A DNA stretch of 64,000 nt from positions 8,851,130 to 8,915,129 of the forward strand of contig OX359191.1 of assembly GCA_947172415.1 (NCBI GenBank). The letters run 5' to 3'. This document shows positions 41,540-53,047 of this stretch, piece after piece. The notes beneath the pieces are model-generated. The model ran no database searches. It had not been told where the DNA came from and saw only the letters and a program-made list of their open reading frames with translations. The translations under genes were made by a program, and so were the position numbers. This DNA is from Chondrosia reniformis (lineage: Eukaryota; Porifera; Demospongiae; Chondrillida; Chondrillidae). Positions within the stretch are counted from its first letter, which is position 1. Each line of letters opens with the position of its first letter.

Positions 41540-41862
41540 CGCGGATCGCGAGACTTAATCTACTATTTAATTACTCTAGTCCTGATTGTAAGTGAGCTGT
41601 ATAGGGGCGCTCGAGAAAGATTACTTGTTGACTGGGATCACAGTTTATAGTAACAATAAATAAATTAATATTTCCGTTTCCAAGGTTCCGTAAACCGCAT
41701 GGAATGCAACAAAACCGCAAGCCGCACACTAAATATAATAGATAAAATTATTTTTGTACACTAAAAGATGAACTGGAAGAGAATAGAAAGGCTCAAAAAT
41801 AAAGGGCTATAAATAGAAATGTTACATGAAAAATCTAATATGTATTTCTTGCATTTTGGGTT

Positions 41863-44800
41863 TTACACATCAAAAGTAGCACTTTCAGGAGAATTTTTTG
41901 TATACCTCATCATAGGTACGTTTGCATGTGATCCATTATGAGCATGATGCTGAAATTCAGGCAGATTTGTGATATAGTGAAATGCATCAGTGAGCTTGTT
42001 TGGTAGGTGGTACTTAATAGATTCCTGGGAAACAGTAATTACAGAAAAATCCTCATTGGCTTCCCAGGTGAGATCATAGTCAATCCTCCTCTCCCTGCAG
42101 CACCTTTAAAGAATAAGGAGAGCACTATACCTGTATTATAGACATACTTTAGATATCAACTCATTAAAGGTCACTGGTCAAAAAGGTCGAACAGAAGGTA
42201 ATTATGGTTACAAAGAGCTCCAAAGTTCTAATTGCCTTTTAATTACATAGGTGATACAATGTATATCAGTCAAAGATATGCAACTTAACACTAAAAGAAA
42301 TGCAATTGGTAGAAGTATGTACATAGTATGGTTAAAGGTACATCAAGCCATATAGTGAAACCTTTGAGAATGTAATGGCCAAAAAAGTTGCCATGCTCGT
42401 AGTTGACACATATAATAAGTAATTGTACCTACCCCCTCTCCTTTATAACTTCCTTCTGGATGCGCAAAACCTTTCCTGGAATAAAGGCTGGCACATCGTC
42501 GACACCTTCAATAGTCTCCATCAATCTCGTAGACATGCTTTTATTCAATGCCCTATGGGTCCAATGGTTTGCCTTCATCACAATATTGACTGCCTGACTC
42601 ATGTGCTTGATGACAACTGGCTTCTGTTGAAGTTTGCCCAGTGATAACATTGCATTGGCATTATTGAATGCACGATTGACAATTCTCTTAGCCTTTGCTG
42701 TATTGGCATCAATATCACTAATGTCAGTAGCATTATGCAGTGAAGACCCGCAACATTCAGGCAATAACTTCTTGTAGAGAATGTCATACTACACATATAA
42801 TATAGTATATATATATATATATTGCAGTATAAAATAGCATAATATATATGCATATCACTGATTATCCTGCCTCAAACTACCTAGTACATTGCCATATATA
42901 CACAGACAGTATTGCATATTGCATAGTGAAAGTGTCACAATAGATAATATAGTTTCAATTTCAATCTCAAACACTACTCATCCAATTAAAATAGAAAGAG
43001 GCTAAGTGGAAAGAACTCCTCACTCCTGAGTGATTTAAATATACATATTGTGGATATATAGCACATTGAAATGAAGAATTAAGAAATACCTATTTTGGGT
43101 AACTACAGTTAACTAGATGTGCACAGTTCCTCAATTTGAACCATCTCAAAAATAAGGTCTGAGCGTAAGACACAAAATGTTTAGTGCAACGAGTACAATG
43201 GAATCCAAGTGTACTCTGAGGTGGGTCAACTGCAGACATGAAAGACCTACCTTTGGACGCTTACAAGTGTTTAGCCTGTGTGACATAGAATGCTTCAATA
43301 ATAAAAGTGACCTCCAATTCAAACTACACAACCAAAAATACAAAATCTATACTAACTAGATGGTACATTCAAGTACATATGATAGCCTGTATTCCTAGTT
43401 ATTGTATAACTCATATGTAGTTGATATTGTATGACGTCAGTCAGGGAGAGAGATGGTGAAATATTAGTAACTACAGAGGATCAGTCAGTGAATACACATG
43501 TAATCAATCATTTCATTTAATGGCTTCAGTGCTTGCATTTTGTAGATATTTAATCAAATATTTATACTATCCAATAACAAATATGGGGATGATTCTTATC
43601 ATACACAAGCTCAGTATCTGCCCATTTAATCTACTTGATTACATTCATATGTAGGTAACCAGGAAAGAGAGTTTGAGATAATTTATGATCAAAGAGTAAC
43701 ACCAGGTCATTACATCGACTAGCAGCTTACTTTGGTACTGCATCATTGCCTAAAACTACTGATATTATAAAGGTTTTGGAGTATTCTGCCAAGGGGAAGC
43801 TGCAAGGTACAGAAAAGGATAATTGTGCTAGCATTCTTCAATTGTTCTAGACATCAACACACCAAATATGCTAAAGGAAAACTATTTGGGCAAACCAAAA
43901 ATCAGGATATATCTCATTATAACAGGAAGTACCATTTATGACAGGAAGTACCTTATTATGACAGGAAGTACATATATAGCATACGGGAAGATTTGTGGAC
44001 AAAGATTATCAGTATATACATAGGTACATGTGTATAACCAGGATGAGTCTGGTGGATAGTCATTGTGATAATGGAAGGTGTGTCCTACGTAGATATGTAA
44101 ATTTTATTCTATATTACCTGAAGACACAGCCTGGAGGAGAGAAGGCATAGCACTTGAAGTCTTCTTTAATGAGGCTCTTGGCATTCAGCTTCAGCAAAAG
44201 GGATAGAACACTTGCCACTCCAGCTCCCAATGAATGTCCCACCACTGTCAGAGAATAGTCCTGGAGAGGTATACAAGAATGATCTAAATAAAATTGAAAA
44301 TGAACAGAAATATGCAGAAAGAGAAAATGACAGGGAAGATTTGACTGATGTTTTGTCAATGAAATGCAAGTAGGGACACAAACACATACATACAACACTG
44401 GAAGACAAAGATTTTGCTTGTATAGGTCTTGCTAGCGTAGGGCTTGCTAGTGTAGGGCCTGCTAGTGTAGGTCTTGCTAGCGTAGGGCTTGCTAGTGTAG
44501 GGCCTGCTAGTGTAGGGCCTGCTAGCGTAGGGCCTGCTAGCGTAGGGCCTGCTAGCGTAGGGCCTGCTAGCGTAGGGCCTGCTAGCGTAGGGCCTGCTAG
44601 CGTAGGGCCTGCTAGCGTAGGGCCTGCTAGCGTAGGGCCTGCTAGCGTAGGGCCTGCTAGCGTAGGGCCTGCTAGCGTAGGGCCTGCTAGCGTAGGGCCT
44701 GCTAGCGTAGGGCCTGCTAGCGTAGGGCCTGCTAGCGTAGGGCCTGCTAGCGTAGGGCCTGCTAGCGTAGGACCTGCTAGCGTAGGGCCTGCTAGCGTAG

Positions 44801-47800
44801 GGCCTGCTAGCGTAGGACTTGCTTCTGGCTCTTCCCAATTTGAACTAAACAATTGGCCCAACAGAAGGCACACATGCATACAACTTAGTAGCACATTTTG
44901 TCTTCAGATTACTGGACACCAAACTTACAGGATTATTGTTTAAAAAGCTTTCAACTACTGTAGATTCCTCCATTAACTCTTTGTACACATTTTTGGCAGT
45001 TTTGAGCATCCCCTAATCACATACAACAAACAATATTGACACATAGTAATTGCTAGCTCTGTTTGAAAAATGACAAAATATTATGTGTGTTTAACAGACT
45101 TTGCTATTTAGCTCAATAAAACATACTGTACATACATTGGATTATTCTAAAAGTAGAGTTCATGCAACCTTAAAACTGGACATTAGAGAACACTGTTGTT
45201 AGAGCAGAGGGTGTTTGAGTGTTTTCCTCACTTGATGGACCAGCGTCTGTGATGGATCAAAACCTTCAACTTCAACATTTTCCATTGTTATGGATAGATC
45301 CGTCAGTACATCCTTCATAATATATAGAGATAGAAAATTAACTGACTCATGACAGATAAATGCATGGAGCACTTGTATATTAAGCAGTAACTTCATGCAA
45401 TTGCAAATCTGTTTGAACTCATTGTCGCTTACTTCCAGCGATAAAGTACCACGAATAGCAATAATGAGTGCTTTTCTTGATTTATCTAAAACCACGGCAA
45501 AGGGTGCTTTGAATATCTAGTAAAATAGAAGTAGATATAAAAGGTGTTAAAATAGAAGTAGATATCAAAAGTTTTGAATATCAAATTGAGGTACATGTAA
45601 ACAATATCGTTCCAGAAGTTCAGTTGTGTTTGATATTATTTGCTTTGAATTAAGACAATATTTTTCACTAGTTTTCAATGGCAAGTACAATGCAGTATAG
45701 TCAGACTACTGTAGCTACACAAAATGGCTGGCCAGTCCTATGACATCTCTCATAAAGCTATGAAAGTAGGAATTCATGAGTTGTATGTCTTAGTATCACA
45801 TTTGCTAGAGAGACATGTCTTACTAATATACGTACTAGTTAACTTTGGGGACTATTACCTCAAAAGCCTTGTTTACTTGCACATATATTATATATTATAT
45901 AATGGTTATACTACTATATACCTCATTGTGATGGGAGACATAAAGAATATCATGCTTGGAGACATTAGCAGTCAGAGCTAAAGCTGCTATACTGCAGCCG
46001 GAAGCATCCACATCAACTGAATACAACCTTTCTCTTCTGGTGCAGCATCTTGAAAATTGACTGAAGATGGAGATGAGACATGTGGTACATATGTAGGTAT
46101 ATACAGGTAACTCATATAAAGCCTGTCCTCCTCTGAATTGTTCCTATGTGGCAGAGGGTGTGACAGAGGGTGTGGAAAGAGTATGACAATTTCAGGTCTC
46201 TTTAGGGGTACCTTAGATCAGTCACTTCTCTACACTGACTAAGGGAGTGTGGAGGAGAGGTGATCATAGGAGTGTGCTAGACATGGTGGTGTGCCACCTC
46301 TATGTGACATGGTGGAGTGGCGGTGTGGGTACTAGGAGGGTGCTAAAGATTTGCATATATCATATTCTAAGGCAGTCCCTATGGCTTCTAATTTAGTTAA
46401 ATTATGCCATCGTGTTGTTGCAGGTCTGTTTGTTGGTTAAAATTAAATTATCTCAATTGCAAATTAGTTTTGGAATAAGAGGGAAACACAGACCTCTGGC
46501 TATAGCTACTGTAGAGGTAAAACCAGCTGTATCCTGGGCTCAAGTGCTTCTCTATGTTTCCCACTTAAATGTTAAACAGTTGTGGTTTGGTTATCAATAC
46601 CCTACACATGGTCACACTCCCACTGACCTATTTACAAGGAGGATGCAAGCCATGTGATAATTACATTGCATTAAAAGGAAGAAGACATAAAAAAGTGGTC
46701 ATTCCAGAGATACAAATATCTAATCTACTTGAATGTACGTATGCATGAGGTTTTCCCTGTCTACCCCCCTTGGTCTTAGACTGGGTTCTGTTAACACACA
46801 GTAGAATATTTATAAAATGGAGACTGGCACCATTGGTAGTGGAGACATTTATCTGTACTGGAAACCCTACTTAGCTTGTACTCATATTTCCAAATGATTG
46901 TATTTGGTATTACTCATCTAACTCCTTACCCAGTCTTGACGCAGAGCCTGCAGCAAGAGGTGAATGGATGGGTATAGCAGTACATGGGCCATCCGTACAT
47001 GCCAACCGCATAGTGAGCAAAATAGCTGATATCTTGTATAGTTGACCACTATGTGGGTAGAAGACATTCTTTGGATGCAACCTACTACTAATTGAAGCCA
47101 CAATACAGTAACAAGTGACAAAAGATCAGATAATTCATGAATCAAATTGACACACAGCAAGACATGACTGTGCATTGCCATTCACTTCATATCACTATCA
47201 GATATGGTATGGGAAAGTTTATCAGGCATGTATGGAAAATGAAATAGTTTGAGGTTGACCTTTCAAAGTGTCAAACAGAGGTTGATGCTAGGCTGAATCT
47301 ATTGGACCTACCTCTTCATTCATATTCACTGCCACAGGTTCTTTGTACTCATAATTCTCAGATATATGACCCTTTGCCCTCAATTGCTGACATACATGCT
47401 AAAAGTTGATAGGATACTTTCAAAAGCAAACATTATGTAACTGTTCAGTTTTTTCAAGTACAGTAAGCAGATCAGTTTGATGACACAATGGTATATACAC
47501 CTACCTCTCTCATTTGACGCTTAAGTGACTTCAATATACTTCTGTGGTCATTACTGACTAGTATAATTGCTGCCACCAGATCTGAAGGAACCATATCGTG
47601 CTCAGAAAAACATTCATCTTTAAAGAGAATAGCTAAATCTTTGGCAATATACTGGACTGCATCGTTGCCATTTTGCTTGATGCATCTACACCTATTTAGT
47701 GTGGAGAGACACCACCTGAAGTCTACAGAATTATATAAAGCCTTATTAGAATGATCAGTTATTTCTTCAGATGCGAAACATAGACACTTCTTTGAGATGA

Positions 47801-48866
47801 CAACTCCTTTTTCCTCATCTTCAATATAAGCAATTAAACTTGCAGAACAGCATCCAAATGGATCAGCAAATGCAAGGAACGAGAAGGCCTTCACAAACAC
47901 TACTAGTATACTTAAACAAGTGTACCCAGTTAAAAGTTGCTGTACATTATTCTCCTTACAAGGATCATTGAAGGTTAGGTTGGGGGACCAGCTCACAACG
48001 CCTCCAACCACACAGAACCCTATCTCCAGCAGAAAGAGAATGAATGTTATATAGAGCCATATTTGGAGATGGTTTCTCTGCTTCGGTCCTTCTCCTGAGA
48101 TGGGACCTTTTTTACTGATCACAAATATACACCACTGAGCAGTAAGTGACAGAATTTGTATGAGGAGGGCCCCAAAGATGTATGCAATCAGTACACCCCG
48201 AGGGTCAGGCTTGCAACTGCTTAATCCAACAAACGTATACAAAGCAATTACAACACAGAAACACAACCTGTCAAAGGAGAAGAAATGAATGTGTTCAATG
48301 GGCTGTATCTAACATGTGACAATGTACACTACATAAGTAATGTTACTTTCTGACATTGGGCCATTATAAGCAATTCAATATAAGTAATAGATATCTGGAT
48401 TACTGTGATTTGAGATAATTTTTCGCTAATGGTTATACAAAATTAGTAGCATTTGGCAAACTAGCAGTCCACACTTCAATGATCTCAAGTTTATAGGAAG
48501 GTTGCACCATAGACTTATACATGCCCCTTACTGTCTATGAAATGCAATACCTAAACCCTGACTAATGGGGTTAATAGACCCGTTAGAATCTACAAATGCT
48601 ACTTCAAAATTAGTTCTTAGAGCAGTGGCAATACACCAGATCAGTTAATAAGCCAAATCGCTAAGTAAAGCTCAACTCCATTAGGTTTGTATTATATCAA
48701 AATTATATATTAAACCTCCCTATCAAGTCGGTCAAGCTGCTGCAGGTATATCTGTGACTCTAGCAACTTACATTGTAAGACGCACTGCAGTACCGACTAA
48801 ACCGAACACGACGAAGTCGTCTGCCGATACAAGGCATTTCTTCCAAAAACATCTCAGCGCTTTCAT
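41863..48866 (-). CDS. DAGL: sn-1-specific diacylglycerol lipase, paralog E (one exon not found)
   Basis: Most divergent paralog. Exons: 48866-48772, 48267-47505, 47400-47312, 47048-46930, 46060-45922, 45516-45433, 45312-45232, 45012-44929, 44260-44118, (exon 10 not found), 43323-43251, 42788-42433 and 42103-41863. The start ATGAAAGCG puts SADDFVVFG in frame with the VADDDF of D. Membrane segments lie in exon 2 (DPFGCC). Exon 9 has GHSLGAG, identical to human DAGLA, and exon 13 has the HLP histidine. Exon 10, which carries the catalytic Asp in A-D, cannot be located between 43324 and 44117; joining exon 9 to 11 keeps the frame. Exon 3 is 89 nt, not a multiple of three, with an AAAA run after YEYKE, so there is a frameshift or an assembly error. 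It may be functional, altered or decaying. Confidence 0.82.
43711..43849 (+). other. Open fragment on the plus strand in DAGL-E intron
   Basis: A short frame with motifs LAAYFGTASLPK, VLEYSAKGKLQG and NCASILQLF ends in a stop. It occupies the interval where exon 10 of DAGL-E would be expected. The wording is protein-like, but I do not recognise a family; it may be part of a mobile element or a captured exon. Confidence 0.3.
44412..44826. repeat. 15-bp minisatellite in DAGL-E intron 8
   Basis: About 27 direct copies of GGGCCTGCTAGCGTA with a few variant units at the left end (CTTGCTAGTGTAGG). Because the unit is 15 bp, stop-free frames run through it and yield artificial TLAGP or SRPYA repeat peptides. 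It lies wholly between exon 8 (44929) and exon 9 (44260). Confidence 0.95.
46412..46657 (+). other. Unassigned plus-strand open frame in DAGL-E intron 4
   Basis: An 81-codon frame with a coherent-looking stretch (IRGKHRPLAIATVEVKPA, QLWFGYQYPTHGHTPTDLF) and an in-frame stop. It is opposite in direction to DAGL-E. No family recognised; perhaps a fragment of a mobile element. Confidence 0.25.
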
Positions 48867-49257
48867 CTTCGCTTCGAGCTGTTCGAGTGAAATAATGGGT
48901 CTAGCTCACTGTCAGAATCGACACTGTGGCTCGAAATGCTTTCTGTGGTTATATTATATGCTCCGCAGCTAGGGGGGAATTTTTTCCCTTTGATAATGGC
49001 TTCCGGTAACTTTTTCGTCTCCCAAAGGATGATATTTTCCACATGGCCACAAGTAACGCTATATATGCACCAACAATGAATAACCTCCAACTTATACTTA
49101 TAAGTGTTAATTACAATGAAATGCTTGCTGTCCACATCTGACAAATCATATATACATTCTTCTATATGCATTGTCAAACTGGAGCCACCTCAGGACTATT
49201 TACTTTATTATTATTATTATTATTATTATTATAAAATTTAAATTTACAATGGATAAT
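48867..49257. other. 5' flank of DAGL-E
   Basis: Spacer between DAGL-E exon 1 and a LINE fragment. It should contain the DAGL-E promoter. No TATA-like element or other clear signal was identified, and no gene is seen. Confidence 0.4.
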
Positions 49258-49710
49258 GGATAAATAATAATACTAATATAAATTTGTTTAGTTCATTGTT
49301 GACATGATGGACATCGCGTTCCCCTTCTGAGTGGCAACTGCCAGCTGCTGGATGAGATGGCAGTGTGCCATGTCCTCCCCTGTGATGGATCTAATTCTGG
49401 TTGTCAGATTATGAATAAACTCCATGGTTTCTGGTCCCATCACGCCAGTAGTCTCGATTGCCACTGGGGTGAATTCATGAATGGTTGAAAGCTCTTCATA
49501 CTTTTTCTTTTTCCTGCTTTCGGCTATAGCAGCCACTGAACCAGCCTCTCTGGTTGCTTCTTCCACATAGGATGGAGCAAATGTGTCAATGCATGTAGCA
49601 TCCCATATAAGGATGCGACCTCTTGTCCAGGGAGTGATGGTTACACCATCAGGTCGTTTCCCATCTGACCTAGAGAGACCTGATGGTTCCAGCCGAGATG
49701 GAATATTAGC

Positions 49711-49790
<80 letters not shown>
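49258..49790 (-). mobile_element. 3' end of a non-LTR retrotransposon (LINE) between simple-repeat tracts
   Basis: On the minus strand a continuous frame contains KRPDGVTITPW, WDATCIDTFAPSYVEEA, AGSVAAIAESRKKKKYEEL, PVAIETTGVMGPE and AVATQKGNAMSIMST before a stop at about 49288. This is the C-terminal region found downstream of reverse transcriptase in many invertebrate LINEs. An (AAT)n tail follows (49207-49232), and the truncated 5' side runs into a longer (TTA)n tract (49711-49790). Confidence 0.65.
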
Positions 49791-49881
49791 AATAAGCTGC
49801 AAAAAATTAAAATTAATGAAAAATGTATGACATAATTACCTGTAGTTTATCTCTAAAATTGTTATTTTGAAAAAAAGTCCA

Positions 49882-52750
49882 TTACGCTTTGGACTTTGAG
49901 GATGTACATTTCCATTCCTTCAGATCCAACTCTTGTAGCTGGGTGAATCTTCTTCTGTGAAATATGAACCAGGCAATACCCAAAAGCAAACAGACAGTAC
50001 ATTCTAAGTAGTAACCATCTCTGGTTGTGACACACTGTCCTCCGGCAGCCACACAGGCCTGCAATATAGGATCAGTCATACACATTACCAGAGGAGCTTG
50101 GTCCAGTCATATATGATTATGTATTGCATCATCTGGTATGATCTTTTGAAAGGTTCATCTTTCAAACTTTTTGAGACACAGTTGGTAATAATCTTCAAAT
50201 TGTCAGAGTTCAAATCAACAGGAGATGGATAGGTCATACACGGCACCCAATGGTGTTACACAATTACCTCAACCGGAACAAAGAGTCAGAAGTTTTGACC
50301 CCCAGGGTCTTCTTCAGTGACTGACATTTGGAAGATTATTACCAACTGTGTCTCTAGATGCTCAAAACGTTTGAAAGATGAACCTTTTCAAAAAGATAGG
50401 TTTGTCACAGTTAGAAGAATCCTTATACTATGATGTCATCATGTCCTGAATGAAATCCAACTTTATCTGTGAGACTATAAGTGGACATTGTATGGTACCA
50501 GAAGTGTCCCTCATCCTATCACTCACAACATTGAAAGCAGCAATCAATCACTCGTTGCTTGGGAACCTACCTCCAACTGGGATGTGGTGGCACAGCCCAT
50601 GGTGCTGCTAAGGGAATTCCCCAAGCAGTCCTTCCTGGAGAGGGGATCAATGAACCACAGTGCCACAGTGCCGGGCCAGTTGCCTCCAAAGTTGCAGACA
50701 GTGTTCATCAAGGTCATATAGGTGCCTCCAATGGCAGGATCACTTATACGAGCAGCAAATGCCATTTGTGTCACAAACATTGAATAAACAGCCATCTTAT
50801 GAAGGGAGGATACAAATATACTAATGAACCTTGCCAATGCAACATGCCACACCCACTCACCTGATGAACCATAAAGATGGCTGCAATGATGACGTAATAT
50901 GAAAGGGGAAAACCCCCATCAACCTTCATATAAGGTGTGAACCAGACAATGCCTGCAAAGATAACTCCTAGGGCCAGTCTCACGGGAAACGCCTTCATCC
51001 ACAAACTAAGGGGGCGGGGACCAGCTACAAAATGGCTACAGAGAGAGCATTGAATTTGGGATACATTACACCTGCAAAGCAAAATATTTAATTCCAATAA
51101 AGAATGTTACCAAATTACTGTAATTCCACAAATATTGGACTTCATATCCCTCAACAAACACGCTTACACACCTCCCTCGACAAACACACCTATACACCTC
51201 CCTCAACAAACACGCCTACACGCCTCCCTCAACAAACACACCTACACACCTCCCTCAGTAAGAATGAGATAGGCCATGCATGCTTACCTGATGATAAATG
51301 GCAAGGCTATCTGCAGCGGAGTCAGTGGTATTGCCAACAGAGCCAAGTTTTCCTTAGGGACACCTGCTTCTATCAACTTGAGGCCTGTGGCAGCCTCAGC
51401 TGCTGCCACCCCAATCTGATGGAGAGCAATTATGAATAGGAAAGTGATAACCCAACCACAAGTAATATTCTTTAGTCATCACTTAGAGAAGCAATACAAA
51501 TTGTCACTGCTACAGGTGGTTTTCAGGTAGAATGTATGTATCCCAAACTGAAGTATCTCCTCTATACCATCATGGACCCAGCTACGCATATCAGTACTTT
51601 TCTACATTCTTACAAACACCCTCCCATCTTTATTCTGTATTCCCATTATTACAAGTTTGGTTTCTATGGTAACGTTCAGTCCAATGGAGGGTATAAAGGA
51701 AAACTGTCCTTATCCACTGCTCCAAATAAGGTATGTACCTGTCCCTAGTTACATGTCTAGAAAGTGGAGTTTAAGATAACTTATAAATAACTCATCTATT
51801 GTCTGCACGCTCCTATATACACTGCATGCATACTACCAAATCCCTTAATACTCTACACTATTGTACACTACTGCATATATGTACTCAACAATGTACACTA
51901 TTAGAGCACTCACTCGTGCAGTGAAATGTGCTAAGGCATACTGGAGGACAGGCTTGAGCTGAAGCACAGAGAGGAGCTGCTTATAGGTACTTATCACAGA
52001 TATTCCTTTTTCTTCATGAGACTCCACCTCTCTCTTAAAGAACCACACCATCGTCGTGGTAACAAGGAACACTAGACCCCAAAAATATAAAAAGTCCTCT
52101 AACTGAAAGATGCCTCTATCTAAAGGTGTACTACGTAAGTAGTTATTGCAGAAATCCTTGGATTCCAATGCAAGAAAGATAGTGTAGCCAAGGAAGTATC
52201 CAGTGGTCTGCCCGACAGTGTTACAGGTGGAGGCATAGCCAATGTTACATCTGGACAGCATGGTCAAGGCCCACCCATCCACCGCAATATCTTGGGTGGC
52301 AGAAAAAATGTACATCAAAAAGAACAATAGGGTGAGGATGGTGACATTAGGGGGTTCCCCATGGTCACCCAATAGAGTGCTGACAGAGTATGACAGAAAC
52401 AACATAAAGAGGCCGATCAGGTACTGCATTGGTACCAGCCAGGTCTTGCGTCTTCCCATCCTGGGGATGAACAAAGAGTCGACTATAGGAGCCCAGAGGA
52501 GCTTGATACTAAAGGGCCAGTACACGAAACTAAACACTGCTTGCTCCTTGTAACTGACGTGCCTGGACTGAAGGATCATGGGAATACTGGCAGTCAGTCC
52601 CATTGGAATTCCCTGGAGGATGTACAAGAAGAGCAGAAGGAAGACGTTCCATCTATCCGTCCACCAGTTAGGATTCTCTGTGCGATGTTCTGGTACTTCT
52701 GATGGCGGGAGCCTGACCGTGTCTACATCATTACCTCTTCTTTGATTCAT
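49882..52750 (-). CDS. SLC33A1: Acetyl-coenzyme A transporter 1
   Basis: Multi-pass carrier of the endoplasmic reticulum membrane that imports acetyl-CoA for luminal acetylation. Exons: 52750-51914, 51415-51288, 51035-50861, 50795-50571 and 50058-49882, totalling 1542 nt (513 aa against 549 in human). Family landmarks are clear: LYILQGIPMGL, SFVYWPFSIKLLWAP, ATQDIAVDGWALTMLSR, GYASTCNTVGQT, GLKLIEAGVPKENLALL, DPAIGGTYMTLMNT and NFGGNWPGTVALW. The start is the only in-frame ATG before the first membrane segment (MNQRRG). The N-terminus is shorter than in human, and the C-terminus ends in a basic WKCTSSKSKA tail. Its 5' end faces CTDNEP1 across 297 bp. Confidence 0.95.
50141..50399. mobile_element. 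Small inverted-repeat element in SLC33A1 intron 4
   Basis: Arms at 50141-50175 and 50361-50399 (motif TTTTGAAAGGTTCATCTTTC) flank a core with the complement of CACTGAAGAAGACCCTGGGG. Same family as 1223-1447 and the copies in DAGL-D introns. Confidence 0.6.
51526..51732 (+). other. Unassigned plus-strand open frame in SLC33A1 intron 1
   Basis: The frame reads YPKLKYLLYTIMDPATHI and FYGNVQSNGGYKGKLSL between an acceptor-like TTTTCAG and a donor-like AAG|GTATGT. It looks like a stranded exon, but I recognise no family and see no partner exons. Confidence 0.2.
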
Positions 52751-53047
52751 TTCAGCTCCGCAGTCGCTTATATGGCGACCAACCGACAGCAGAACCACAA
52801 CTATTGACTGATGAATCCGACCTCAGAAGCACGAAAATGTGTGCGTTTTCTCGTTAGCGTGGAAATTGGGGAAGACCGGCGACACACGCTTAGCAGTGTA
52901 ACGGCAAATATCTCTTAACTTCTTTCCGTGAGGTCGTCTTGCTTCATGGAGAGAGTTGCATGTGAAACGAAGACTGTGCAAGGGCGTTATTCTACTTTGT
53001 TATCGAGAGGAGAGGCGAATAGTGCTTCGTCATCCAGAGTAGTTGAA
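52751..53047. promoter_or_regulatory. Bidirectional promoter region SLC33A1/CTDNEP1
   Basis: The two start codons face away from each other across 297 bp with locally higher GC and CpG than the surroundings. No TATA box was recognised. Shared control of the two genes is an inference from spacing. Confidence 0.5.

Noticed and set aside
44166-44894. 242- and 160-residue repeat frames
   Set aside because: Produced by the 15-bp minisatellite in DAGL-E intron 8; flanked by exons on the same strand with good splice sites.
48772-48866. DAGL-E start at ATGCCTTGTATC
   Set aside because: That frame does not give the ADDF motif or the right phase for exon 2; the ATG at 48866 does.
52750-52798. N-terminal extension of SLC33A1
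   Set aside because: The extension has no ATG (it would need GTG); MNQRRG at 52750 is the first ATG.
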